Shown in pieces: positions 6,902 through 14,888 of a DNA stretch of 14,888 nt; position 1 is the first letter of the stretch; every line of letters begins with the position of its first letter. Under the pieces are notes generated by a model. That model saw only the letters and a program-made list of their open reading frames with translations, did no database searches and was not told the origin of the DNA. Location of the stretch: NCBI GenBank assembly GCA_023390395.1, contig JAEWCY010000166.1:1-14888 (forward strand), given 5' to 3'. This stretch comes from Pseudomonadota bacterium. Its GTDB lineage: Bacteria; Desulfobacterota; Desulfovibrionia; Desulfovibrionales; Desulfovibrionaceae. The translations under genes were made by a program, and so were the position numbers.

Positions 6902-7251
6902 CGGCGCGTCCGCCGGCAAGCGCGGGCTGTCGAGAGGGCAGGGCGTTGCGGTGATTTTTCCTTGCCGACCGACGCCTTTTCATGGGACGCGACACGCGGC
7001 AGGGATTCGTGTTGTGCCCCTTGAAGAAATACGCGGATACTTTTTCAGGAAAACATAACTATTCAAGTGTGTTGTCCAATGGATGCGCAGGCGCGCATTC
7101 GCGGACGCGACATTGGGCGGCCTCGGCGGGGCATCGGTTCCCGCCTGAGGGCGGTTGCCAGCCAGGCGGCGAACCCTCGCCTTTCTTCCCGCGTTCCGGC
7201 GGCCCTCGTGGACGGCGTCGCGGGTTTTTTCATGCCAGGAGGAAGACGGAC
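6902..7251 (+). promoter_or_regulatory. Leader region of prmA
   Basis: This 350-base region has no convincing gene. Bases 7015-7080 are the most A/T-rich stretch nearby (around TTGAAGAAATACGCGGATAC) and are the likely promoter zone, although a clean -35/-10 pair could not be fixed. Downstream, a small CCGCC/GGCGG hairpin (about 7141-7154) precedes a terminator-like structure at 7188-7230. A strong AGGAGGAAG ribosome site at 7237-7245 sits 6 bases before the GTG start of prmA. Confidence 0.45.
7188..7230 (+). terminator. Terminator-like hairpin in the prmA leader
   Basis: An inverted repeat CCCGCG (7188-7193) and CGCGGG (7219-7224) is followed at once by six T residues (7225-7230). The ribosome site of prmA begins seven bases later. 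The 25-base loop can pair partly with itself. It may end transcripts from the small-ORF pair or act as an attenuator if the prmA promoter lies upstream at about 7015-7080. The stem is short, so the call is moderate. Confidence 0.5.
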
Positions 7252-8127
7252 GTGCGCAAACTCAGGCGCGTGGACATCGACGTGCCCGTCACGGGCGGAC
7301 CCGACGAGGATTCGCCGGCCGAACGGCTGGAAGGCTGGCTGGCCGGACGGGCCGATCAGGGCTGGGAGGAGACGCCCGCCCCGGACGGCGCGTCGGTGCG
7401 GTTCCGGGTGCATCTGGAAGACGGCCCGCCGGCCGATGCTTTCGTCGCGGATCTGGGCCGCGACTGGCCGGATCTGGCCGTCGCCGTTTCGACCATCGAG
7501 GAAGAGGACTGGGGCGCGGCCTGGATGGCCTTTTTCACGCCCATCGAAGTGGGCGGGGTCTACGAGATCGTGCCGCCCTGGCTCGCCGACAAGGATACCG
7601 GGGACCTGCGCCCCATCTGCATCGAGCCCAAGATGGCCTTCGGCACCGGCCACCACCCGACCACGGCCCTGTGCCTGGAGGCCTTCGCCGAGGCCTGGCG
7701 CGCCGGGCGCATCCGGCCGGGCCAGCGCTTTCTCGACCTCGGCACGGGCTCGGGCATCCTCGGCATAGGCCTTTGCCGGCTGGGCCTTCGCGGCGCGGGC
7801 CTGGACATCGACCCGCAGGCCGTGTGGTGCGCCGCCGAGAACGTGCGCCAAAACGGCGTCGAGGCGGACATGTCCCTGGCCGTGGGCGGCGTGGGCAGCC
7901 TCGCCCCGGAGGCCGCCTTCGACGTGGTCGTGGCCAACATCCTGGCCGCGCCGCTTGTCGCCATGGCCGCACGCCTCGTGCGCCACGTGGCCGCGGGCGG
8001 GCTGCTCGTGCTCTCCGGCGTGCTGACCACCCAGGCCCCGGACGTGGCCGCCGCCTACAGGGCCGCCGGCCTGCCCGAGCCCGTGGTGCGGGAATCCGGC
8101 GAATGGGCCGGCCTGGTCTGGGGGTGA
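7252..8127 (+). CDS. prmA: Ribosomal protein L11 methyltransferase
   Basis: This cytoplasmic enzyme, 291 residues, trimethylates ribosomal protein L11 using S-adenosylmethionine. The N-terminal L11-binding domain is followed by the family block FGTGHHPTTALCLEA (about 140-154). The SAM-binding motif DLGTGSGILGIGL follows (D162, G164, G166, G168), and then VVANILAAPLV with N229, the PrmA form of motif IV. Length and domain order match typical PrmA. The GTG at 7252 is chosen because a near-perfect AGGAGGAAG site lies six bases before it; earlier in-frame ATG codons have no ribosome site and would add a leader unlike the family. It is a conserved housekeeping gene set between envelope and polysaccharide genes, with an 84-base gap to the next gene. 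Confidence 0.95.
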   Translation: MRKLRRVDIDVPVTGGPDEDSPAERLEGWLAGRADQGWEETPAPDGASVRFRVHLEDGPPADAFVADLGRDWPDLAVAVSTIEEEDWGAAWMAFFTPIEVGGVYEIVPPWLADKDTGDLRPICIEPKMAFGTGHHPTTALCLEAFAEAWRAGRIRPGQRFLDLGTGSGILGIGLCRLGLRGAGLDIDPQAVWCAAENVRQNGVEADMSLAVGGVGSLAPEAAFDVVVANILAAPLVAMAARLVRHVAAGGLLVLSGVLTTQAPDVAAAYRAAGLPEPVVRESGEWAGLVWG

Positions 8128-8149
8128 TTTACTTTCCCGGGAAACGGGA

Positions 8150-8207
8150 TTAAGGCTTCGTTTTGCCCGTCTTGAACCCTGAAATTCCAAACTGCGCTTA
8201 AGGCTTC
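8150..8207 (+). repeat. 10-bp direct repeat before the UDP-xylose synthase gene
   Basis: TTAAGGCTTC occurs at 8150-8159 and again at 8198-8207, 48 bases apart start to start, in the 84-base gap between prmA and the next gene. The second copy includes the probable ribosome site (TAAGG) of the downstream gene. It could be a regulator site or a short duplication; no function is claimed. Confidence 0.4.
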
Positions 8208-8211
8208 AGCC

Positions 8212-9165
<954 letters not shown>

Positions 9166-9183
9166 CGGGGCACGCCGTCCCCC

Positions 9184-10173
9184 ATGCCGATGACGCACGA
9201 ACAAGCAAGCCGCCCCGCCTGCCGGCGGGGCGGCAAAATTTCCCTTGTGGTGCCCGTCTACAACGAGAGCCAGGGGCTTTGCGCCTTGCGCGACGCCCTG
9301 GTCTCCGTGATGGACGCGCTCCCCTACGAATGGGACTGCATCCTGGTCGACGACGGCAGCCGCGACGATTCCTGGACCGTCATCGAATCCCTGTCCGCCG
9401 CCGATCCGCGCTTCAAGGGCCTGCTGTTCTCGCGCAACTTCGGCAAGGAGATGGCGCTCACGGCCGGCGTGGAAGCCGCGCTCGGGGCCGGGGCCGTCAT
9501 CTGCCTCGACGCCGACCTCCAGCACCCGCCCGAGATCATCCCGGAGCTTGTCGCCAAGTGGGAGGAGGGCTACGACATCGTGGCCACCATCCGCGAGAAG
9601 GTGGCCGACTACTCCCTGGTCAAAAAGCTCGGCTCCAAGGGCTTCTACTGGTTCATGCGCCGGTTCACCGACCTGGACCTGCCGCCCAATTCCACGGACT
9701 TCCGCCTGCTCGACAGCAAGGTCGTGGAGACGCTCTCCCAGTTCACCGAGGGCTCGCGGATGTTTCGCGGCATCATCGACTGGATGGGCTTTAAAAAAAC
9801 CTACATTTCCTTCTGCGCCCCGGCCCGCAGCCAGGGCGAGCCGGCCTATTCCGTCAAAAAGCTCTTCAACCTGGCCATCAACAGCTTCACCTCCTTCTCG
9901 CTGGTGCCGCTGCGCCTGGCCGGCTACCTGGGCCTTGGCATCATGGCCGTGACCATTCCGCTTTTGTGCCTCATGGTGCTGGCCAACTGGTTCGTGGGGG
10001 CCAACATCACCCCCATCGCCTTCTTCACGGTCTTCAACACGCTTCTCATCGGCATCGTCCTGTGCGCCCTGGGCATGATGTCGCTTTATATCGGCCACAT
10101 CCACACCGAGGTCGTCAACAGGCCCCTGTATATCGTGCGCTGCCGGGCCGGAAGCTGGGACGGCCAGGCCTGA
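9184..10173 (+). CDS. Membrane GT2 glycosyltransferase, GtrB/ArnC/DPM1-like
   Basis: This 329-residue protein has a GT-A domain at its N-terminus with VVPVYNES (22-29), LVDDGS (54-59), SRNFGKEMALTAG (83-95) and the metal-binding DAD at 109-111 in LDADLQHPP. Two membrane helices follow (about 241-268 and 279-303). This layout is that of polyprenyl-phosphate glycosyltransferases such as GtrB, ArnC and DPM1, which put one sugar onto undecaprenyl phosphate on the cytoplasmic face. Lying 18 bases after UDP-xylose synthase, it could use UDP-xylose or another nucleotide sugar; the donor is inferred. The ribosome site is weak, and ATG 9190 is an alternative start. The stop shares one base with the start of the next gene, so translation is probably coupled. 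Confidence 0.9.
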   Translation: MPMTHEQASRPACRRGGKISLVVPVYNESQGLCALRDALVSVMDALPYEWDCILVDDGSRDDSWTVIESLSAADPRFKGLLFSRNFGKEMALTAGVEAALGAGAVICLDADLQHPPEIIPELVAKWEEGYDIVATIREKVADYSLVKKLGSKGFYWFMRRFTDLDLPPNSTDFRLLDSKVVETLSQFTEGSRMFRGIIDWMGFKKTYISFCAPARSQGEPAYSVKKLFNLAINSFTSFSLVPLRLAGYLGLGIMAVTIPLLCLMVLANWFVGANITPIAFFTVFNTLLIGIVLCALGMMSLYIGHIHTEVVNRPLYIVRCRAGSWDGQA

Positions 10174-11192
10174 TGCAGCCCGACGCGCCGCTTTTCTCCA
10201 TCATCATCCCCTTCAAGGCTCCCGGACCCTATCTGGCCGAGAGCCTGCCGCACCTGCTCGCCCTGCGGGAGGCCTCCTTCGAGGTCATCCTTTTGCCCGA
10301 CGAGCCCATGGACGTGGGGGCCTGGACCGACGACCCGCGCGTGACGGCCGTGGCCACGGGCGCGGTCTCGCCGGCGGTCAAGCGCGACCGGGGGGCCGAG
10401 GTTTCGCTCGGGCGCTACCTGGCCTTCATCGACGACGACGCCTACCCGGACCCGGCCTGGCTCACCGTGGCCCGGCTGGCCTTCGAGGCCGATCCCGGCC
10501 TCGCCGCCGTGGGCGGCCCGGCCGTGACCCCGCCCGACGACCCCTTCTGGGCCCGGGCCTCGGGCGCGGTGTTTTTAAGCCGCCTGACCGGCTTTCCCGA
10601 GCGCTACCGGCCGACCCCGCCCAGCCGCGAGGTGGACGACTGGCCCACGGTCAACCTGATCGTGCGGCGCGACGCCTTCTTCGCCGTGGGCGGCTTCGAC
10701 ACCGCCTGCTGGCCCGGCGAGGACACCAAGTTCTGCCTGGACCTCGTGCACAAAAAGGGCGGGACCATCCGCTATCTGCCCGAGCTCTTCGTCTGGCACC
10801 ACCGCCGGCCGGGGCTTAAAAAGCACCTGCGCCAGGTGGGCAACTACGGCCTGCACCGGGGACATTTCGTGCGGGTGCATCCCGAGACCTCGCGCCGGCT
10901 GCGCTATTTCCTGCCGGCGGCCTGGGTGCTCTTTCTGGCCGCGGCCGTGCTCCACGGCCTGTTCGCCCTGGCCGGCCTGCCGGTCTGGTGCGGCGGCGGG
11001 GCGCTCATCGGCCTCGGGTTTTCCGCCTACGCCGTGTTTTTGCTCCTGGTCCTTGGCGACCTTCTGCGTTTCGAGCCCTTGTCCGTGGCCCTGGCCGCCA
11101 TCCCGTTCGTGGCGCTCACCCATGTCTGGTACGGCCTGCGCTTTCTGCTCGGCCTGACCAAGAAGAAACTGATCAGCAGCCTCGGCAGGTAA
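10173..11192 (+). CDS. GT2 glycosyltransferase with C-terminal membrane helices
   Basis: This 339-residue protein shows a GT-A fold: FSIIIPFKAPGPYL at the N-terminus, FIDDDAYPDPAWL with the metal-binding DDD at 87-89, VVGG-like AAVGGPAV at 111-118, and the acceptor-site GEDTKFCLDL (ED at 183-184). A QVGNYGLHRG block (221-230) takes the place of the usual QxxRW motif. Three hydrophobic segments (about 246-268, 272-297 and 303-326) anchor it in the inner membrane. It probably adds one sugar to a lipid-linked or surface glycan. The start ATG overlaps the previous stop in a TGATG arrangement, and the stop is one base before the next gene. Donor and acceptor cannot be read from sequence. Confidence 0.88.
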   Translation: MQPDAPLFSIIIPFKAPGPYLAESLPHLLALREASFEVILLPDEPMDVGAWTDDPRVTAVATGAVSPAVKRDRGAEVSLGRYLAFIDDDAYPDPAWLTVARLAFEADPGLAAVGGPAVTPPDDPFWARASGAVFLSRLTGFPERYRPTPPSREVDDWPTVNLIVRRDAFFAVGGFDTACWPGEDTKFCLDLVHKKGGTIRYLPELFVWHHRRPGLKKHLRQVGNYGLHRGHFVRVHPETSRRLRYFLPAAWVLFLAAAVLHGLFALAGLPVWCGGGALIGLGFSAYAVFLLLVLGDLLRFEPLSVALAAIPFVALTHVWYGLRFLLGLTKKKLISSLGR

Positions 11193-11193
11193 C

Positions 11194-12669
11194 ATGAAGA
11201 TTTCCGTGGCCTATCCGCCGCTGTCCTCGGAGAAGGGGACCCCGCTTCTGTCGCAGAACCGGCAGTTCCAGTGGTTCACCAACCCCACCTACATCTATCC
11301 CATGGTGCCGTCCTACGCCGCGAGTCTGCTCGCCGCGCGCGGCCACGACGTCTCCTTCGACGACGGCATCGCCGACGAGATGAGCTACGAGGCCTTCATG
11401 GCCGATCTGGTCAAGAAGGCCCCGGATCTGGTGGCCATGGAGACCAAGACCCCGGTGGTCACGCGCCACTGGAAGATCGTGGCCGACCTCAAGACGCGGC
11501 TGCCGCGCGCCACCGTGGTTCTCATGGGCGACCACGTCACGGCCCTGCCGCGCGAGTCCATGGAGCACTGCCCGGTGGACTACGTCATCGCCGGCGGCGA
11601 CTTCGACTTCATCCTGGCCGATCTGGCCGACTGCCTCGCCGGCAAGCCCGTGGCCATGCCGGCCGGGGTGTGGCGGCGCGAGAACGGCGAGATCGTCGAC
11701 GGCGGCATGGGGAGCCTCAGCCACAACCTGGACGAGCTGCCCTACATCGACCGCGACCTGACCAAATGGCAGCGTTACGCCTATAAAAACGGCAACTTCA
11801 AGTACACGCCCGGCACCTACGTCATGGCCGGCCGCGACTGCTGGTGGGGCCGCTGCACGTTTTGCTCCTGGACCACGCTCTTTCCCGGCGCGACCTACCG
11901 CACGGTCTCGCCCGAGCGCCACGTGGCCGAGATCGAGAAGCTCGTCGCCGAACGCGGCGTGCGCGAGATCTTCGACGACTCGGGCTGCTTCCCGCGCGGG
12001 GCCTGGCTGGAGGAATTCTGCGGCCGCCTCATCGACAAGGGCCTGCACAAGAAGGTCGTCATGGGCTGCAACATGCGCGTGGGCGAACTCACCCAGGACC
12101 AGTGGAACCTGCTGAAAAAAGCCAATTTCCGCTTCATCCTCATTGGGCTGGAATCCATGTCCCAGGCCACGCTCAACAGGCTGAAAAAGGGCATCCAGGT
12201 GTCCCAGATCGAGCAGACCGTGGCCATGGCCAAGAAGGCCGGCCTGGAGCCCCACATCACCACCATGGTCGGCTACCCCTGGGAGACCCGCGAGGACGCG
12301 CGGCGCACCATCGACTTCGCCAAGTCGCTCTTTTCCCGGGGCCTGCTCAACACGCTCCAGGCGACCATCGTCGTGCCCTATCCCGGTACGCCGCTCTTCG
12401 AGGAGGCCCGCTCCAACGGCTGGCTGACCACCGAGAACTGGGACGACTACGACATGCGCGCCTCGGTCTGGAAAAGCCCGATCTCCAACGAGGACGTGTT
12501 GCAATTCAAGGACGAGTTGTATAAAGCCGCCTTGACGCCGGCGTTCATCGCACGGAAGATCATGAGCATCCGCGACGTGGATGACGTGAAGTTCCTGTTT
12601 CGGGCCGCCGGCAAGCTCTTCGGGCACCTGCTCAACAAAAGCCGCGGCAAAGGCTGCGGCTGCAAATGA
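11194..12669 (+). CDS. B12-binding-type radical SAM enzyme with CX4CX2C cluster motif
   Basis: This 491-residue protein has the layout of class B radical SAM enzymes. The N-terminal cobalamin-binding-like domain (about 1-180) includes MVPSYAASLLAARGHDV and GDHVTALP. The radical SAM barrel (about 205-420) has the cluster cysteines C216, C221 and C224 in GRDCWWGRCTFCSW. The spacing is CX4CX2C rather than the canonical CX3CX2C, a one-residue insertion. IGLESMSQATLNRLKKG and the later VPYPGTPLFEEA are typical of the superfamily. The C-terminus ends in a short GKGCGCK tail. The substrate is unknown; such enzymes often methylate or rearrange sugars, lipids or peptides, and the position between glycosyltransferases suggests a glycan or lipid carrier. 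It starts one base after the previous stop. Confidence 0.9.
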   Translation: MKISVAYPPLSSEKGTPLLSQNRQFQWFTNPTYIYPMVPSYAASLLAARGHDVSFDDGIADEMSYEAFMADLVKKAPDLVAMETKTPVVTRHWKIVADLKTRLPRATVVLMGDHVTALPRESMEHCPVDYVIAGGDFDFILADLADCLAGKPVAMPAGVWRRENGEIVDGGMGSLSHNLDELPYIDRDLTKWQRYAYKNGNFKYTPGTYVMAGRDCWWGRCTFCSWTTLFPGATYRTVSPERHVAEIEKLVAERGVREIFDDSGCFPRGAWLEEFCGRLIDKGLHKKVVMGCNMRVGELTQDQWNLLKKANFRFILIGLESMSQATLNRLKKGIQVSQIEQTVAMAKKAGLEPHITTMVGYPWETREDARRTIDFAKSLFSRGLLNTLQATIVVPYPGTPLFEEARSNGWLTTENWDDYDMRASVWKSPISNEDVLQFKDELYKAALTPAFIARKIMSIRDVDDVKFLFRAAGKLFGHLLNKSRGKGCGCK

Positions 12670-12676
12670 CGCCCGC

Positions 12677-12709
12677 CCGGCCGGTTTCGCGCCCACCTCG
12701 CGCGGCCGG
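12677..12709 (+). other. GC hairpin between radical SAM and GT2 genes
   Basis: An outer stem CCGGCCG/CGGCCGG (12677-12683 with 12703-12709) continues into an inner CGCG/CGCG stem (12688-12691 with 12699-12702) with a four-base bulge and a seven-base loop. It starts 8 bases after the radical SAM stop. There is no T-run, so it may be an mRNA-processing or stability element or a weak terminator. Confidence 0.45.
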
Positions 12710-12736
12710 TCGAACGAAGACCAGGGAGCGCTAGGC

Positions 12737-13672
12737 TTGGACCGTGTCTCGGTGGTGGTCACCACCAAAAACGAAGCCCAAAACATCGGCGCCTGCCTGG
12801 CCTCCATCGCCGCCCAGGACGTTCCCCGGGACGCGATCGAGATCATCGTCGTGGACAACGGCAGCACCGACGACACCAAGGCCATCGCCGCGCGCTACGC
12901 CGACGTCGTGCGCGACAAGGGACCCGAGCGCTCGGCCCAGCGCAACCACGGCATGCTCGAGATCGCCACGGGCGCGTACGTCATGTTCCTCGACGCGGAC
13001 ATGATCCTCTCGCGCACGGTGGTGCGCCGCTGCCTGGAGGCCATGGCAGCCGGCGGCCACGTGGCCCTGCACATCCCGGAAATCGTGCTCGGCGCGGACT
13101 ATTTCCCATCCGTGCGCCGCTTCGAGCGCAGCTTCTACGACGGCACCGTCATCGACGGCGTCCGTTTCATCAAAAAAGACGCATTCGCCGCCGTGGGCGG
13201 CTTCGACGTGTCCCTGACCGGCCCCGAGGACTGGGACCTGGACAAGAAGCTCAAAGGCATCGGAACGATAGGCCTCCTGTCGCGCTACGATTTCGACGCG
13301 GTGGACGCCTACGTGGCGAGGCTCGCGCCCGGGGACGTCCCCGAGGCGCTCATCGCCTTCGAGGAACGTTCCGGCCTTGACACGCCGCTTCTTTTCCACA
13401 ACGAAGCCGCTTTCGACCTCGTCCGCTACCTGAGGAAGAAGACGTACTACACGGGCAGCGCCGAGGCCTACATCGCCAAATGGACCGGGCAGGACCCCGA
13501 CATCCGCCGCCAGTACGGCGCGGCCTACCGGTTTTTTGGCGTCTTCGTCGAACAAGGCCGCTACCGCCGGCTCCTTTCCCACCCCGGGAAGGCCTGCGGC
13601 ATGTATTTTCTGCGCTTTCTCGTGGGCGTGACGTTTCTGGCGAAAAGGACGCGCCAGGCCAGGGCGTCGTAA
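12737..13672 (+). CDS. GT2 family glycosyltransferase, TTG start
   Basis: This 311-residue GT-A protein begins directly with the family motif VSVVVTTKNEAQNIGACLASI. IIVVDNGSTDDT (36-47), LDADM with DAD at 86-88, and GPEDWDLDKK with E164/D165 are in place. There is no clear multi-helix membrane domain; a weakly hydrophobic C-terminal stretch (about 290-305, MYFLRFLVGVTFL) may attach it to the membrane. TTG at 12737 is taken as start because CAGGGAG lies at a suitable distance and the fold begins four residues later; the next in-frame GTG (12752) would cut into the first strand. It belongs to the same-strand cluster, 67 bases after the radical SAM gene. Donor and acceptor are unknown. Confidence 0.88.
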   Translation: MDRVSVVVTTKNEAQNIGACLASIAAQDVPRDAIEIIVVDNGSTDDTKAIAARYADVVRDKGPERSAQRNHGMLEIATGAYVMFLDADMILSRTVVRRCLEAMAAGGHVALHIPEIVLGADYFPSVRRFERSFYDGTVIDGVRFIKKDAFAAVGGFDVSLTGPEDWDLDKKLKGIGTIGLLSRYDFDAVDAYVARLAPGDVPEALIAFEERSGLDTPLLFHNEAAFDLVRYLRKKTYYTGSAEAYIAKWTGQDPDIRRQYGAAYRFFGVFVEQGRYRRLLSHPGKACGMYFLRFLVGVTFLAKRTRQARAS

Positions 13673-13718
13673 CGCCGTTTCGGGAAATCCGCCCAATCCG
13701 TCAAAAGGAGACAACCCC

Positions 13719-14786
13719 GTGGCAGTCGCCATCGTCACCGGCTCGGCCGGCCTCATCGGTTCCGAAACCGTGAAATTTTTCAGCGACAAGGGATTCGACA
13801 TCGTCGGCATCGACAACAACTTCCGCAAGACCTTCTTCGGCGAGGACGCGGACACCTCCTGGAACCGCAAGCGCCTGGAACAGACCCACAAGAACTACAC
13901 CCACTACGACGCCGACATCCGCGACCACGAGTCCATCAGCAAGATCTACGGTCGCTACGGCAAGAACGTGAAGGCCGTCATCCACTGCGCCGCCCAGCCC
14001 TCCCACGACTGGGCCGCCTCGGACCCCTACATGGACTTCACCGTCAACGCCAACGGCACCCTGGTCATGCTGGAGAACTTCCGCCAGCACTGCCCCGAGG
14101 CGACCTTCATCTTTACCTCCACCAACAAGGTCTACGGCGACACGCCCAACTCCCTGCCCCTGATCGAAAAGGAAACCCGCTGGGAAATCGACCCGTCCCA
14201 CCCCTACGTGGGCGGCATCGACGAGACCATGTCCATCGACCACACCAAGCACAGCCTGTTCGGCGCCTCCAAGGTGGCGGCCGACGTGCTGGTGCAGGAA
14301 TACGGCCGCTACTTCGGCCTGCACACGGGCGTGTTCCGCGGCGGCTGCCTCACCGGCCCGGCCCACTCCGGCACGCGCCTGCACGGCTTTTTGTCCTACC
14401 TCATGCGCTGCTGCATCAACGGCAAGAAGTACTTCATCTACGGCTACAAGGGCAAACAGGTCCGCGACAACATCCACTCCCACGACCTGGTCAACAGCCT
14501 GTGGCACTTCTTCGAGAAGCCCCGCGTCGGCGAGGTCTACAACATGGGCGGCGGCCGCTACTCCAACTGCTCCATGCTGGAAGCCATCGCCATGTGCGAG
14601 GAAATCTCGGGCAAGAAGCTCAACTACGAATACGACGAGACCAACCGCATCGGCGACCACATCTGGTGGATCAGCGGGCTCAAGAAGTTCGAGCAGCACT
14701 ACCCGACCTGGAAGATGGAATACGACGTGCCGGCCATCCTCCGGGAAATCTACGAGACCCAGAAAGACGTCGTCGAGACGGCGTAG
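13719..14786 (+). CDS. NAD-dependent sugar epimerase/dehydratase, CDP-tyvelose 2-epimerase-like
   Basis: This 355-residue extended short-chain dehydrogenase has the Rossmann motif TGSAGLIG (7-14), FTSTNKVYGD (132-141) and a late GKQVRDNIHSHDL. The STNKVYGD and KQVRD blocks resemble CDP-paratose/tyvelose 2-epimerase more than GalE. The usual catalytic YxxxK is replaced by F181-G-A-S-K185 in HSLFGASKVAAD, so the Tyr is a Phe. My recollection is that related family members share this form, so it may define a subfamily rather than a broken gene. The GTG start at 13719 follows AAAAGGAG at eight bases. It closes the glycan cluster, 46 bases after the third GT2. It probably acts on a nucleotide sugar; CDP-tyvelose itself is not implied, since no CDP-sugar genes are nearby. 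Confidence 0.87.
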   Translation: MAVAIVTGSAGLIGSETVKFFSDKGFDIVGIDNNFRKTFFGEDADTSWNRKRLEQTHKNYTHYDADIRDHESISKIYGRYGKNVKAVIHCAAQPSHDWAASDPYMDFTVNANGTLVMLENFRQHCPEATFIFTSTNKVYGDTPNSLPLIEKETRWEIDPSHPYVGGIDETMSIDHTKHSLFGASKVAADVLVQEYGRYFGLHTGVFRGGCLTGPAHSGTRLHGFLSYLMRCCINGKKYFIYGYKGKQVRDNIHSHDLVNSLWHFFEKPRVGEVYNMGGGRYSNCSMLEAIAMCEEISGKKLNYEYDETNRIGDHIWWISGLKKFEQHYPTWKMEYDVPAILREIYETQKDVVETA

Positions 14787-14797
14787 CGATACGATTT

Positions 14798-14848
14798 GAA
14801 GATGCCCCCGGCGGCCGGGGGGGATGACCCCCCCCGGTCCCCCCCGAT
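14798..14848 (+). repeat. Dispersed hairpin repeat, copy B (terminator-like)
   Basis: This begins GAAGATGCC 12 bases after the epimerase stop, continues CCGGCGGCC, and forms a stem CCGGGGGGG/CCCCCCCGG (14815-14823 with 14829-14837) around a short ATGAC-type loop. An alternative hairpin, CCCCCGG-CGG-CCGGGGG, overlaps it. It matches copy A at 101-154 (minus strand) nearly base for base with one small indel and substitutions that keep the stem paired. Both copies point along transcription of the gene just upstream. The sequence beyond (14849-14888) is GC-rich with no gene seen. Confidence 0.7.
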
Positions 14849-14888
14849 GGTGGGGGCACGGCCCGGGATCGCGGGCGCGACGCGAAGC

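Overview
The window is GC-rich, with strong G/C bias at third codon positions and almost no A/T-rich DNA outside short intergenic pockets. Gene content and protein style (a DUF459 SGNH protein, PrmA, UXS, B12-type radical SAM, polysaccharide glycosyltransferases) suggest a high-GC Desulfovibrionaceae-type sulfate reducer (Desulfovibrio/Solidesulfovibrio-like). That assignment is an inference; there is no rRNA or other marker to fix it.

Left part (about 100-6160): an apparent cell-envelope O-acylation locus. A minus-strand pair (a membrane-anchored SGNH/DUF459 protein at 674-1891 and a small coiled-coil/Pro-Ala-rich protein at 180-635) is divergent from a plus-strand MBOAT membrane acyltransferase (2123-3577). 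The MBOAT gene is followed by a secreted SGNH/DUF459 protein that carries six LysM repeats (3895-6159). An MBOAT that moves acyl groups across the membrane plus an extracytoplasmic SGNH partner is the logic of PatA/PatB peptidoglycan and AlgI/AlgX-AlgJ exopolysaccharide O-acetylation. The six LysM repeats point to peptidoglycan as the place where at least one partner works.

Middle part (6160-8127): two adjacent small ORFs (6332-6541 and 6602-6901) share a C-terminal motif and an internal repeat and look like tandem paralogues of unknown function. After a 350-base leader with a terminator-like hairpin comes prmA, the ribosomal protein L11 methyltransferase (GTG start at 7252).

Right part (8212-14786): a one-directional sugar/polysaccharide cluster: UDP-xylose synthase, a GtrB/ArnC-like membrane GT2 glycosyltransferase, a second membrane GT2, a B12-type radical SAM enzyme with unusual cysteine spacing, a third GT2 with a TTG start, and a CDP-tyvelose-epimerase-like SDR with Phe where the catalytic Tyr is expected. 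Genes two to four are packed almost without gaps, suggesting translational coupling.

Both ends of the window carry copies of the same roughly 50-bp GC-rich hairpin repeat, each just after the stop codon of the outermost gene and in that gene's transcription sense. This looks like a dispersed terminator-like repeat family. No tRNA, rRNA, CRISPR, insertion sequence or phage gene was seen.
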